The notes under the pieces are model-generated. The model had not been told where the DNA came from. It worked only from the letters and a program-made list of their open reading frames with translations, and did no database searches. 64,000 nucleotides of DNA from Thermosporothrix hazakensis (lineage in GTDB: Bacteria; Chloroflexota; Ktedonobacteria; Ktedonobacterales; Ktedonobacteraceae), in assembly GCF_003253565.1 (NCBI RefSeq), contig NZ_QKUF01000005.1, positions 1-64,000 on the forward strand. Reading direction: 5' to 3'. Below are positions 9,483 to 17,866 of this stretch, piece after piece (within the stretch, counting starts at the first letter, position 1; the number at the start of each line of letters is the position of its first letter). The translations under genes and the position numbers were made by a program.

Positions 9483-9750
9483 GTATTTTATAGTACTAAA
9501 GAGAAAGGATGGAATGTTACTTCATCTGTTATTCAAGAAATGTTTTAATTCTCAATCAAAGTTAGAAAAAAATAGATGACAGATACTTTACTTTGCTCTA
9601 AGTTCCGGAGAAATTTTTACTACAAAACAATCCCTTTTTGCGTTTTAGAACAAAAGCCATAGAAGATAGGGGAGGGCTGGAAAACCTGCTCCTGAAACAA
9701 CTGTTATCGATACCTCCTATTCATGTCTATCTGTATCAGGACAAATAGAA

Positions 9751-9774
9751 AGGGCTCTTCATGCGAAGAGCCCT
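9751..9774 (-). terminator. Probable terminator of the polyketide operon
   Basis: AGGGCTCTTC and GAAGAGCCCT form a perfect 10-bp stem with a 4-base loop (ATGC). On the minus strand it is followed by TTCTATTTGT, a moderately T-rich tail. It lies about 220 bases after the last gene of the leftward operon. Confidence 0.65.
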
Positions 9775-9997
9775 ACGAATTCAATGGTAGCATGTAACAA
9801 ATGCACAGAAGAAGCAATACACATTCATCATATTCCTACAAAAACAATGGATGTGGTCAATAATACTCTTCAAGGAACATAGCATATCCTGGTTATGAGA
9901 TCACTGCTTGCTCTCTCACACCATATGTTTTTCATCCTGAGATCAGCTCTTTTGTTTTCTATCTAGAAGCACGCAATACTCTCCTCAGCAGCCTTCC

Positions 9998-10207
9998 TCA
10001 TCGGTTCAGAAGAACTTCTTTGTCTCTCTCTTGCATAGATGCATCTCTCCAATAGGGGAGCTTCAACCTTTCAACGGGCGTTGAGAGCGTAGAAAATTGG
10101 ACATGCTCCGTGAACAGGAACGTGACTACCCAACCAGCAAGAAAACCAATACAGAGGCCACAACTCCGAAGCAGTGTATTTCTTGTCACCGTCATACTCG
10201 CTTTCAT
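9998..10207 (-). CDS. Small single-span membrane protein coupled to the antiporter
   Basis: This is a 69-residue protein with one hydrophobic segment at about residues 10-32 (LLRSCGLCIGFLAGWVV) and a charged C-terminal tail. Its ATG overlaps the stop of the antiporter gene by 4 bases, the arrangement typical of translational coupling and of genuine genes in this operon. I recognise no family. It could be an accessory subunit of the antiporter. The coding call rests on the overlap and on the plausible membrane topology. Confidence 0.5.
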   Translation of the reverse strand: MKASMTVTRNTLLRSCGLCIGFLAGWVVTFLFTEHVQFSTLSTPVERLKLPYWRDASMQERDKEVLLNR

Positions 10208-11478
10208 GAAACAGCTCCATTATGGCTTCCTGAGGCCACTTCTACCGAAGCAGAAACAGGGTCCTCGTCACCTGAAGCAGAACGGCGGTTCAACAACAGG
10301 TTCAAGAGAGGAGAAGCCATCATCGTCGTCACTAATGCAACTACAACCAGAATTGAAAAGAGAGTTGGCGAGAGAATCCCCAGATCAAGCCCGATATTGA
10401 GCACAACAAGTTCTACCAATCCTCTCGTATTCATCAACACGCCCAGGGTCAACGATTCCCGCCAGGAATTTCGGCCCACGACCTTCGCTCCCAACACGCC
10501 ACCAACAATCTTCCCCAGGCAAGCGATAAATAACAGAAGCAAAAGCAGGAGAAGCGAGACCGGTGTAAATACTAATCCGAGCTGTGTTTGTAAGCCACTA
10601 AAGATGAAAAAGAGCGGAAGGAACAGGATCGTATTGATCTGATCAATATGTTCTTCCTGCTCACGAAGCCACGGCCGACGAGGTAACACAAGTCCCGCAA
10701 TGAAAGCGCCAAAGAGCGGATGCAACCCGATAGCATTGGTTATCGTCGCTGCTATGACCATGAGCAGCACGCTACCTATCTTCATTGCTGATACTGAGAG
10801 CCGGTGGGATAGAAACGTAAACAATGGACGGACCAGGAATAGCATAACCAGAAAGAAGATGATGGCTAACGCGGCAAGGGAGAGCGAGGAGACAACACCG
10901 TGTGCCCGGGCAACCGAAACCACCAGCGCCAGCAAGCACCAGGCAATAACATCATCAACCGCCGCACAGGTTAGAGCCAGTGTCCCGATTCGCGTTGCTA
11001 CCAGTTTCTTATCAGTCAACAGGCGGGCCAGCACTGGAAAAGCAGTAATCGCCAGGGCAGTACCAATGAGCAAGAGAAAAGATGGCAAGGTTGCTTTAGA
11101 GCCAGCATAGGCAGGATAGAGAAAGAAGCCTGCCAGAATTCCCGTTCCAAATGGAAGCACGATCCCAAAAAATGACGCCGCCAATGCAGCTCGCCTCTGA
11201 TTCAGCATCACATGAACTTCCAGCCGCGTTCCCAGGGTAAACATATACAACATCAGCCCCAGCTCACCCAGTGTCTGAAGCGTTGGAAGAGCTTCACGGG
11301 GAAAGAGGCTCATTTTCATCTCGGGAAACAATACTCCCAAAAGAGAGGGACCAAGCGCCAGCCCGGCCAGGATCTCGCCGACCACAGCCTGCTGACCAAG
11401 ACGAAGACATACTACCCGAAAAAGCTGTACGACGATCAGAATAACAATAAGTTGCAGGAGGATCTGGCCCGTCAGCAT
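10204..11478 (-). CDS. CPA2-family cation:proton antiporter
   Basis: This 424-residue integral membrane protein has about 12 hydrophobic segments. It carries the CPA2 signature TCAAVDDVIAW with the paired aspartates in the middle of the protein, and GLHPLFGAFIAGLVLP, as in KefB/NapA-type exchangers. It lacks the C-terminal TrkA-N domain of KefB. It would exchange Na+ or K+ for protons at the cytoplasmic membrane. It sits near the end of the polyketide operon, 86 bases after the monooxygenase gene, with a coupled small membrane protein after it. Antiporters occur in several antibiotic clusters, possibly for self-protection or pH balance, but the role here is inferred from position. Confidence 0.85.
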   Translation of the reverse strand: MLTGQILLQLIVILIVVQLFRVVCLRLGQQAVVGEILAGLALGPSLLGVLFPEMKMSLFPREALPTLQTLGELGLMLYMFTLGTRLEVHVMLNQRRAALAASFFGIVLPFGTGILAGFFLYPAYAGSKATLPSFLLLIGTALAITAFPVLARLLTDKKLVATRIGTLALTCAAVDDVIAWCLLALVVSVARAHGVVSSLSLAALAIIFFLVMLFLVRPLFTFLSHRLSVSAMKIGSVLLMVIAATITNAIGLHPLFGAFIAGLVLPRRPWLREQEEHIDQINTILFLPLFFIFSGLQTQLGLVFTPVSLLLLLLLLFIACLGKIVGGVLGAKVVGRNSWRESLTLGVLMNTRGLVELVVLNIGLDLGILSPTLFSILVVVALVTTMMASPLLNLLLNRRSASGDEDPVSASVEVASGSHNGAVS

Positions 11479-11564
11479 AAAAGCAATCCTTTCCGTGCTC
11501 TGAAACCCAATGATAGAGCGAGGCGTAAAGCCCCGCTACCAGACCAAACATATCGCGCTACAGG

Positions 11565-11912
11565 CTATTTCCCCTGACTCACATGAACACTACTTGTAAT
11601 CACATCGGCGACGGAATAGGTGTGGTAATCAATCTTTTCCGCGATCTGTTCAGCGATCTTGAAGTGCTCTGTTGCCTTGCTGTTCCGAAGAAACGCTTCA
11701 AAAGCGGCCTTATCCTTCCATTGTGCATAGTTGATGACGCGCACCCCATCAAAACTCTTATGGATATTTGCAGAAATGAAGCCTGGCAGCTTGCAAATAA
11801 CCTCCTCCGTTGCCTGTATTAACAGATCAATCAACTCCTGTTGTCGCTCCGGGGTCACGGTAAAGACATTAATTAAGGTGAATACAGACGAACCTTTTGT
11901 AATTGTACTCAT
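11565..11912 (-). CDS. Antibiotic biosynthesis monooxygenase (ABM) domain protein
   Basis: This small alpha/beta-barrel protein of 115 residues matches the ABM family (FTLINVFTVTPERQQELIDLL, INYAQWKDKAAFEAFL). In aromatic polyketide pathways such cofactor-free proteins oxidise anthrone-type intermediates to quinones, or act as cyclases. The ATG at 11912 is chosen because AGGAG lies directly upstream; an ATG at 11924 overlaps the stop of the phosphopantetheinyl transferase gene by 4 bases and is an alternative. Its place in the operon supports a role in oxidising the polyketide core. Confidence 0.8.
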   Translation of the reverse strand: MSTITKGSSVFTLINVFTVTPERQQELIDLLIQATEEVICKLPGFISANIHKSFDGVRVINYAQWKDKAAFEAFLRNSKATEHFKIAEQIAEKIDYHTYSVADVITSSVHVSQGK

Positions 11913-11920
11913 CTTTCTCC

Positions 11921-12727
11921 TCATCTATTCGCGTACAATGAGATCATATCCACTCGCCTCGGCCTCTCCTGCAAAGAAAACACCGGTACGTTCCCAAAGG
12001 TGACAGCGGCCCAACCACTGCAATGAGACAGTGACAACGGAAACATGCTTCCATCCTGAGCTCTATAAAGGAAAGGGCGGCCATTCTGCATCTTCCATAT
12101 TGCGAGTCGTCCACCGTGCTCACGAGAGAAGAGCCGGGTAACAGCACTACAGACAGCCTGCCGTACGAGCAAACGTTCAGCATCTCGTTTTCTCCGCCGT
12201 GTGGCACAAAGGGAAGCAGGAGCACGTCGAAGCTCAAGCACAATACGAGTTGTTTGCACTCCCTCGCCGTCAATTGGTTCTCTCCAGAGACAAACCAGGG
12301 CCCCGGAAAGCCCCTCTTCTCCAAACAGGAATATCTGCCCCTGGTAAAGTGCCTGCTCCTCAGTCATAGCGTGCAAGGGGCACCGCACCAGCACTCCAGA
12401 CGCATTAAACGTCACCTCGATATCTCGATAAGCCAAGCCGGCAAAGCCAGTGCCAAGCGCCTTTGTAAATGCTTCCTTGATTGTCCAGAGCCGGGCCAGA
12501 GATTGAGCCTCCTGCCCGGCCCACGCGATCTCGCTTGTGGTAAAGACACGCGCTATCACCTCAGGAGTTCGCCGCTGCATGCGTTCCCAGCGGTCGAGAG
12601 CACAGACGTCAAGCCCAAGACTCACCAGGCGTTGCATGCTCGTTCGATGCAGAAGCACACTCCGCGTTCCCTGTCCTCTGAACAACACATCGTTATCAGC
12701 GTGCAGGACAATCTCTGCGTACCGCAT
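11921..12727 (-). CDS. AcpS-type phosphopantetheinyl transferase with extra C-terminal half-domain
   Basis: This 268-residue protein would load the ACP of the cluster with its 4'-phosphopantetheine arm from CoA. Residues 37-110 match holo-ACP synthases: GLDV with D40, FTTSEIAW, and WTIKEAFTKALGTG with E85 and K84, followed by a DIEV strand. The remaining 130 residues look like the first half of a second, Sfp-type unit (GRPFL, then LSLSHCSGWAAV) that stops before any second KEA motif. AcpS proteins are normally about 125 residues and Sfp proteins about 230, so the layout is unusual. The gene lies 3 bases after the cyclase gene. Confidence 0.75.
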   Translation of the reverse strand: MRYAEIVLHADNDVLFRGQGTRSVLLHRTSMQRLVSLGLDVCALDRWERMQRRTPEVIARVFTTSEIAWAGQEAQSLARLWTIKEAFTKALGTGFAGLAYRDIEVTFNASGVLVRCPLHAMTEEQALYQGQIFLFGEEGLSGALVCLWREPIDGEGVQTTRIVLELRRAPASLCATRRRKRDAERLLVRQAVCSAVTRLFSREHGGRLAIWKMQNGRPFLYRAQDGSMFPLSLSHCSGWAAVTFGNVPVFSLQERPRRVDMISLYANR

Positions 12728-12730
12728 AAG

Positions 12731-13483
12731 TTAATCCTGTTCAACAACTGCGACAACTCTGGTCCAGGCCGCACCAACACCCGCTATCGAGACAGGGAAA
12801 CAGAGCACCTGGAACCCGAAAGATGCAGGCAGAAGATGCAGGTTTGCCAGCTTCTCCAATTGACAGTACTCTTGTTCTCTCCCATAGAGATGGGCGGGCC
12901 AGAGATAAGAATGATCTCCCGTTGCCCGATAATCGCGCAGCATCGCCTCCACAGGTCGATCAAGCCCCCAGGTATCAACCCCGATAATCCGAACCCCCTG
13001 CTCGACAAGGTAAGCGACGGCATCTCGCCCCAACCCGGGATAATCAGTTAGATACCGCTCGCTTCCCCAGAGACGATCACAGCCGGTCCAGATTAACACG
13101 ATATCCAGCGGAGCGAGCTCTGTCCCGGCACTCGCAACCGCTTCTTTGAGATCGGCAGCACTGATTTCCTCGCCGGGCCCACGATGGCGCACATCAAGGC
13201 GAACGCCACGGTTATAGCACCAGGAGAGGGGAATATCAGTAATCTTTCGCGCCGGTCGTCCCTCCGAGAATGGCCCATAGTGAAGCGGCGCATCCATGTG
13301 TGTTCCCGTATGGGTGGTCAGGGAGATCTGTTCATTGGAGATCCCCATACCATCGGGGAAATCATGAGGCGAGAGGCCAAAAACCCCTGGCGCCTCATGA
13401 TGTTCCAGTGTCGCCACTGTTACCGGTGTCGCTTCACTGGGAGTTGACTGAATCGGGAGACTCAGGTCAATCAGTGTTCTCAT
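12731..13483 (-). CDS. Cyclase-family protein (PF04199, kynurenine-formamidase-like fold)
   Basis: The protein has 250 residues. The metal-binding signature HTGTHMDAPLH is at about residues 57-67, as in the putative cyclase family that includes MtmX, SnoaM and OxyN of aromatic polyketide pathways and also kynurenine formamidases. VDTWGLDRP and the PAHLYGREQEY region lie in the second half. Here it probably closes a later ring of the polyketide. It starts 2 bases after the stop of the SRPBCC cyclase gene and ends 3 bases before the phosphopantetheinyl transferase, so it belongs to the core operon. An amide- or ester-hydrolysing role cannot be excluded. Confidence 0.8.
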   Translation of the reverse strand: MRTLIDLSLPIQSTPSEATPVTVATLEHHEAPGVFGLSPHDFPDGMGISNEQISLTTHTGTHMDAPLHYGPFSEGRPARKITDIPLSWCYNRGVRLDVRHRGPGEEISAADLKEAVASAGTELAPLDIVLIWTGCDRLWGSERYLTDYPGLGRDAVAYLVEQGVRIIGVDTWGLDRPVEAMLRDYRATGDHSYLWPAHLYGREQEYCQLEKLANLHLLPASFGFQVLCFPVSIAGVGAAWTRVVAVVEQD

Positions 13484-13485
13484 GC

Positions 13486-13986
13486 CTAATCACCCGAAAC
13501 CGCCGTCACCCGCTGAAAACGTCGCTCTGCCTCCTGCTTCACCGCCGCCAGATCCGCGACACTGTTGTGCTCGACAGCGCCCCGCACCATCGCTTCTGCC
13601 TGCTCGGGTGTATACTTTCCGAGCACCAGACCATCAACAGCCGCACGAGGCGCAAAATCATGGGTCAGAACAAGCTGTGTCTGTTTCTCTCTCAAAGGGA
13701 AGCAGCGCCATTCGCCGCCCATCTGTTCCATCAGAGGCGCGGTCTGAATCTGTTGATAGCGAATGATGCGATTGCTGGCATCAAGGTCTCGCCGAGTTGT
13801 CCAGGATTGGATCTGACCACTGACATCAACCACCAGCTTTGCGATCTGATAATCGGCTCCCTCCTCAAGCATAATCACCTCCTGCGTTGGAGGGAAAAGC
13901 TTCGCGTAGCCCTCAACATCTGCCAGCACGTTATAAACAACCTCTACAGGCGCATCGATAGTCACACAATGTTCCGTATGAAACAT
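13486..13986 (-). CDS. SRPBCC-family polyketide aromatase/cyclase
   Basis: This is a 166-residue single START-like domain: it opens with TIDAPVEVVYNVLADVEGYAKLF, the usual N-terminus of TcmN-type aromatase/cyclases, and has WTTRRDLD and a long C-terminal helix. Single-domain members fold and aromatise the first ring or rings of the poly-beta-ketone held on the ACP. It follows the ACP gene by 20 bases and precedes the second cyclase gene by 2 bases. The regiochemistry cannot be read from the sequence. Confidence 0.85.
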   Translation of the reverse strand: MFHTEHCVTIDAPVEVVYNVLADVEGYAKLFPPTQEVIMLEEGADYQIAKLVVDVSGQIQSWTTRRDLDASNRIIRYQQIQTAPLMEQMGGEWRCFPLREKQTQLVLTHDFAPRAAVDGLVLGKYTPEQAEAMVRGAVEHNSVADLAAVKQEAERRFQRVTAVSGD

Positions 13987-14006
13987 GGATTCTCTCCTTC
14001 CGCTTG

Positions 14007-14243
14007 CTAGCCAACCTTCGAGCTCTCAACAAACGAGACAAGTTCAGCAACGGTATGTACATTCTTCAACTGCTTTTCATCAAGCTGAATGTCCATCTGC
14101 TTCTCGAGAATAGTGATCAGCTCGATCAACTCGGTTGAATCAACTGACAGATCATCAAGCAGGGTCGCCTCTGGTGTAATCTCCTGTCTCTCGACGCCAA
14201 GCTGTACCAGTGCATCTTGTACAAAGGTGGAAGTATCAGCCAT
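14007..14243 (-). CDS. Acyl carrier protein of the type II polyketide synthase
   Basis: This 78-residue acidic helical protein has the attachment site VDSTEL, with Ser36 as the residue expected to carry phosphopantetheine. Length and charge are typical. It follows the chain length factor gene by 31 bases, giving the classical KS-alpha, KS-beta, ACP order of minimal type II polyketide synthases. AAAGGAAC precedes the ATG. It carries the growing chain between the ketosynthase, ketoreductase and cyclases. Confidence 0.92.
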   Translation of the reverse strand: MADTSTFVQDALVQLGVERQEITPEATLLDDLSVDSTELIELITILEKQMDIQLDEKQLKNVHTVAELVSFVESSKVG

Positions 14244-14274
14244 ACAAGGATGTTCCTTTCATTTCGGTAGCAAT

Positions 14275-15480
14275 CTATTCCGCCATTCTCCGCAAAACCA
14301 TAGCAGACTGTACGCCATCCGCTCCACGCGCATGAATCAGGGCATTACGCACCTGAGCAGGTCGCGCCTCTTCACTGACAAGCCGCATATGCGCCGCAGA
14401 AACAGGATGTGCTGATATGGGAGGAATCAAGTCATGTTGCATACTCAAGAGCGCTGTGGCAATTTCCGCCGCCGCTCCTGCTCCCAGGAGATGGGTGAGC
14501 GTTGGCTTACACGAGGTCGCCAATGGCTGTTCTCCGGGAAACACACGCTCCACAGCCTGAGCCTCGGCGAGATCAGCCGCCTGCACCCCCTGCGCATCAA
14601 GACCGAGATAGCCTATCTCATCTGGCTCAAGCTCAGCCTGCCTGAGTGCCTGCGTCATCAGCGAGGCAAGCTTCTTTCCCTCATCGGACCAGAGGTTCTC
14701 TGCCCGGGGAAGATAGCCTGTAGCCCATCCTGCGATTTCAGCGTAGACATGCGCCTGCCGTCGTCGTGCCGCTTCCAGCTCTTCCAGGACCAGGAGCACG
14801 GCCCCCTCACCGACCAGAAAGCCTCTTCCTTCCGGATCAAAGACACGGTATCCGGCAGGGTTCAGCCGCCCGCTATTGGAACAGAACGTATAGGTGTAGG
14901 GCGTAATCGGAGCCTCCGCGCCGCCCGCGAGCATAACATCAGCGCGCCCTTCCTCAATAGCGCGAGCTGCATACCCGATAGCCAGCGCACTACTGGCAGT
15001 ATCCGCGATGATCGTTTTACTCTGTCCCTTTAACCCCCAATGAATAGAGATCTGCCCTTGTGGGGCGGTCGGGAACCAGGCTGAGGCCACATAAGGGCTG
15101 ACCTCCCGATATCCCTGAGTGAGCAAATTTCGCAGGCTTGGATCCGTCACCCCCCAGCCGCCATACATATTCCCGATATAGACACCCGCCGCCTCGCGAT
15201 GCTGAAACTCAATCCCACTATCCTCAATAGCGCGATGCGCAGCCGCCATCGCCAGACAACAGAACCGATCCATGCGCTTGAGCAGCCGCCTGGAAAATGG
15301 CTGGAATGGCTCGCTCTCCTCTATAATCCCCGCCTGCGAGGTCGAATAAGGTGTCGCATCAAACGAGGTGATCGACTGTGCGACCGATTGGCCGTGTAGC
15401 AGCGTCTGCCAAACGTCCTCCGGCGAGGAACCGCCAGGAGTAATCAAGCCAATGCCAGTGATGACAACCCGGCGTTTCAT
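14275..15480 (-). CDS. Chain length factor (KS-beta) of the type II polyketide synthase
   Basis: This 401-residue ketosynthase-fold protein overlaps the KS-alpha stop by 4 bases. It aligns along its length with the neighbouring KS-alpha (shared ADVM(I/L)AG(A/G)AEAPITP), but the nucleophilic cysteine is absent: DTASSALAIG replaces TGCTGGNDALG, so the Cys position is Thr161. The histidine motifs are also lost. This is the hallmark of the non-condensing partner that sets chain length. In actinobacterial proteins this position is usually Gln, so Thr is unusual. It forms the heterodimer with KS-alpha in the cytoplasm. Confidence 0.88.
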   Translation of the reverse strand: MKRRVVITGIGLITPGGSSPEDVWQTLLHGQSVAQSITSFDATPYSTSQAGIIEESEPFQPFSRRLLKRMDRFCCLAMAAAHRAIEDSGIEFQHREAAGVYIGNMYGGWGVTDPSLRNLLTQGYREVSPYVASAWFPTAPQGQISIHWGLKGQSKTIIADTASSALAIGYAARAIEEGRADVMLAGGAEAPITPYTYTFCSNSGRLNPAGYRVFDPEGRGFLVGEGAVLLVLEELEAARRRQAHVYAEIAGWATGYLPRAENLWSDEGKKLASLMTQALRQAELEPDEIGYLGLDAQGVQAADLAEAQAVERVFPGEQPLATSCKPTLTHLLGAGAAAEIATALLSMQHDLIPPISAHPVSAAHMRLVSEEARPAQVRNALIHARGADGVQSAMVLRRMAE

Positions 15481-16745
15481 ACAGCATTCTCCTCCTCACC
15501 GACTCGCTGTAGTACAATGGTTGAATGAATGCCACCAAAGCCGCTAGAAAGGCTGGCAATCGTATTGCCGTGCCATTCTCGTGCAACATGCGGAATGTAG
15601 TCCAGATCACAGGCAGGGTCCGGCTCATCCAGATTAATAGTAGGGGGCAACATGTGATGCTCAAAGGCCAGGGCACAAGCGACCGCCTCAATCGCATTCG
15701 CCGCAGCCAGAGCGTGCCCGATCATCGATTTGATAGAGCTAACAGGTGTTTGATACGCTTTTTGACCCAGAGCTTTCTTAATGGCATAGGTTTCACAGAT
15801 TGAATTTTGCCGGGTAGAGCTGCCGTGCGCATTCACATAATCCACTTGCTCTGGCGTACAAGCAGCATCAGCCAGCGCAAGCGTTAACGAACGGCTTAAC
15901 GCATCACCTTCGGCAGGCAAATCAGTCATATGATAGGCATTACAGGTACTACCAAATCCGCTCAATTCACAATAGATGTGCGCTCCTCGCCTTCTGGCAT
16001 GTTCCAGTTCTTCTAAGATCACAAGCCCGGCTCCTTCAGCCAGCACAAAGCCAGTCCGATCTTTATCAAAGGGACGAGAGGCACGCTGTGGCTCGTCATT
16101 GTGCTGCGAGAGTGCTCCAATCACATCGAAGCAGGCGACCACCAGCGGCGTGATGGGCGCTTCCGCCGCACCAGCAATCATCACATCAGCCTCTCCGCGA
16201 CGAATCACATCTAGCGCAAAGCCCAGGGCATCGTTTCCGCCGGTGCATCCTGTCGCCAATGTAGAACACACACTTTCCGCTCCAAATTCGGTCGCTACGA
16301 CTGCTGACGTTGTATTAAAGGTTGCCGCTCTATAAAGGAACGGGTGAGCCGCAGCAGGAGGCACCGGAACCGTCCCGCCCTCGGTTAAGACCGCGAAGTG
16401 CTCCGCCATCCGCTTTGTTCCTGCAACAGCCGTCGCGATGCTTACTCCCAGGCGAGAGGGATCAAGCGTCGTAAAGTTAGCATCCTGCATCGCCTCACGC
16501 GCCGCTACAAGTGCCAGATGGACAACGCGGTCATCCTGATCGAGCATCTGCGGCGTAATGCCGAAGCGTTCAGGAACAAAATCCCGGCACTCGGCGGCAA
16601 TCTGGGAGGCATGCCCGGAAGGATCAAAGCAAGAAATGCGACTGACAGCGGAACGCCCCTGCCAGAGAGCCTCTGCGAATTCCTTTTTCCCGATACCGCT
16701 TGGTGCGACAACACCGAGACCGGTAATAACGACTCTTCTCTGCAT
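15477..16745 (-). CDS. Ketosynthase alpha subunit of the type II polyketide synthase
   Basis: This condensing enzyme of 422 residues carries the nucleophile Cys167 in TGCTGGNDALG, the histidine motif VNAHGSSTRQN and SMIGHALAAANAIEA with the second histidine. It performs the decarboxylative Claisen condensations on malonyl-ACP. The ATG at 16745 is preferred because AAGGAG lies 8 bases upstream; an ATG 24 bases earlier has no such site. Its 3' end overlaps the chain length factor gene by 4 bases, as in most type II synthases. Nothing looks degenerate. Confidence 0.92.
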   Translation of the reverse strand: MQRRVVITGLGVVAPSGIGKKEFAEALWQGRSAVSRISCFDPSGHASQIAAECRDFVPERFGITPQMLDQDDRVVHLALVAAREAMQDANFTTLDPSRLGVSIATAVAGTKRMAEHFAVLTEGGTVPVPPAAAHPFLYRAATFNTTSAVVATEFGAESVCSTLATGCTGGNDALGFALDVIRRGEADVMIAGAAEAPITPLVVACFDVIGALSQHNDEPQRASRPFDKDRTGFVLAEGAGLVILEELEHARRRGAHIYCELSGFGSTCNAYHMTDLPAEGDALSRSLTLALADAACTPEQVDYVNAHGSSTRQNSICETYAIKKALGQKAYQTPVSSIKSMIGHALAAANAIEAVACALAFEHHMLPPTINLDEPDPACDLDYIPHVAREWHGNTIASLSSGFGGIHSTIVLQRVGEEENAV

Positions 16746-16787
16746 AGGAAAGGCTCCTTCTTTCCGCATGGTGTAATGCGGGATACC

Positions 16788-17522
16788 CTACACCAAAGCG
16801 ATGCCGCCATCAACAAACAGCGTACTCCCGGTAATATAGGAGGCAGCTTCACTGGCAAGGAACACAGCTGCACGTGCGACTTCGTCCGCTTGCCCCAATC
16901 GCCGAAGCGGTATCCTTCCTTCCTCAGCACGCGCCTGCTCCTCATGCCCCTGTACCAGGCGACGCGACATCGGTGTATCAATAAAGCCGGGAACCAGCGT
17001 ATTGGCACGAATTCCCCGCGGTCCATAGGTTGCCGCGAGATCACGAGTAAAGGCGACAATCCCTGCCTTTGCGATGTTATAAGGCGCACGATTGGTGCAG
17101 GCACGCGTCACGCCACAGACACTCGCCATGTTGATAATTGCGCTTCCGGCTCTCATCAACGGGAGAGCGTGACGGCAGGTGTAGACAACACCTTTCAAGT
17201 TAATCGAGAAAACCTCATTCCACAATTCCTCTGGAATCTCGTGCGGAGCCCCCCAGTTGGCCAGGATCGCCGCACTATTGATCACAACATCAATCCGTTC
17301 CCCGGCCTCCTGTACAGCCGCACGCACCGCTTGCTCATCCGCGACATCAACGGTCAGAAGGAGCGTTTCCGCGGGCAATGTTTTCCCCGTTGCATGCAAT
17401 CCTGCTTCATCTCGATCAAGCAGAATGAGGTGTGCACCTTCTTCAGCAAAGAGCCGCGCACTGGCTTGTCCGATACCGGAAGCCGCACCTGTAATCAATA
17501 CTCGTTTCCCCTCAAAAGACAT
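16788..17522 (-). CDS. Short-chain dehydrogenase, probable polyketide ketoreductase
   Basis: This 244-residue classical SDR has the NAD(P)-binding motif TGAASGIG and the catalytic YNIAK, with the serine in MASV. Ketoreductases of this type reduce one carbonyl (commonly C9) of the nascent poly-beta-ketone. The ATG at 17522 has AAGGAG 7 bases upstream and lies inside the 3' end of the preceding small gene (28-base overlap). The KS-alpha gene follows after 42 bases. The reading frame is open further upstream, but the motif and ribosome site favour this start. Confidence 0.85.
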   Translation of the reverse strand: MSFEGKRVLITGAASGIGQASARLFAEEGAHLILLDRDEAGLHATGKTLPAETLLLTVDVADEQAVRAAVQEAGERIDVVINSAAILANWGAPHEIPEELWNEVFSINLKGVVYTCRHALPLMRAGSAIINMASVCGVTRACTNRAPYNIAKAGIVAFTRDLAATYGPRGIRANTLVPGFIDTPMSRRLVQGHEEQARAEEGRIPLRRLGQADEVARAAVFLASEAASYITGSTLFVDGGIALV

Positions 17523-17866
17523 GCCCATGCTCCTTCTTCCTTGCTTTGTGATAGACCTTCTTTGAAATTGGCAATTGCGAGCTTCTCTACAAACGGACGA
17601 ACAAATGTGGCCACCCATTGCTTCATGGCGGGATGGATAGAAAACGCTTCCAGCGCCTGCTGATCGGTAAAGCCCCAGAGGGCCGCATAATCATATATGA
17701 ACTGCTGAACCGGCTCATCAGCAGGCAGGGCCAGATGACGCCCACCGGTGAACCAGGCCACCAGCCCGGTTCGCTCCGTACTGGCTTCCAGTTCCCGAAT
17801 ACAGGCCGTTCGCTGCTCCTCTGACACTTCAGGAAAAAAGCGATACAAAGCGAGATGTATAATCAC
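17495..17866 (-). CDS. Dabb-like / small dimeric barrel protein
   Basis: The 123-residue protein starts MIIHLALYRFFPEVSEEQ, the opening strand and helix of dimeric alpha/beta barrel (Dabb or EthD-like) proteins. In polyketide clusters relatives act as cofactor-free monooxygenases, as cyclases (TcmI) or as dimeric scaffolds. Its ATG overlaps the stop of the amidohydrolase gene by 4 bases, and its 3' end overlaps the ketoreductase gene. Catalytic residues cannot be assigned. Confidence 0.65.
   Translation of the reverse strand: MIIHLALYRFFPEVSEEQRTACIRELEASTERTGLVAWFTGGRHLALPADEPVQQFIYDYAALWGFTDQQALEAFSIHPAMKQWVATFVRPFVEKLAIANFKEGLSQSKEEGAWACLLRGNEY

Larger units (their letters stand above)
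9431..9997. other. Intergenic region between helicase operon and polyketide operon
   Basis: This 567-base gap contains the promoter of the helicase operon at its left end and the terminator of the polyketide operon at 9751-9774. The stretch 9500-9740 is AT-rich, and I see no gene, repeat or conserved motif in it. Confidence 0.6.

Noticed and set aside
16398..17663. 421-codon rightward frame opposite the KS-alpha and ketoreductase genes
   Set aside because: The leftward genes carry intact catalytic motifs; the rightward frame has a random-looking composition.
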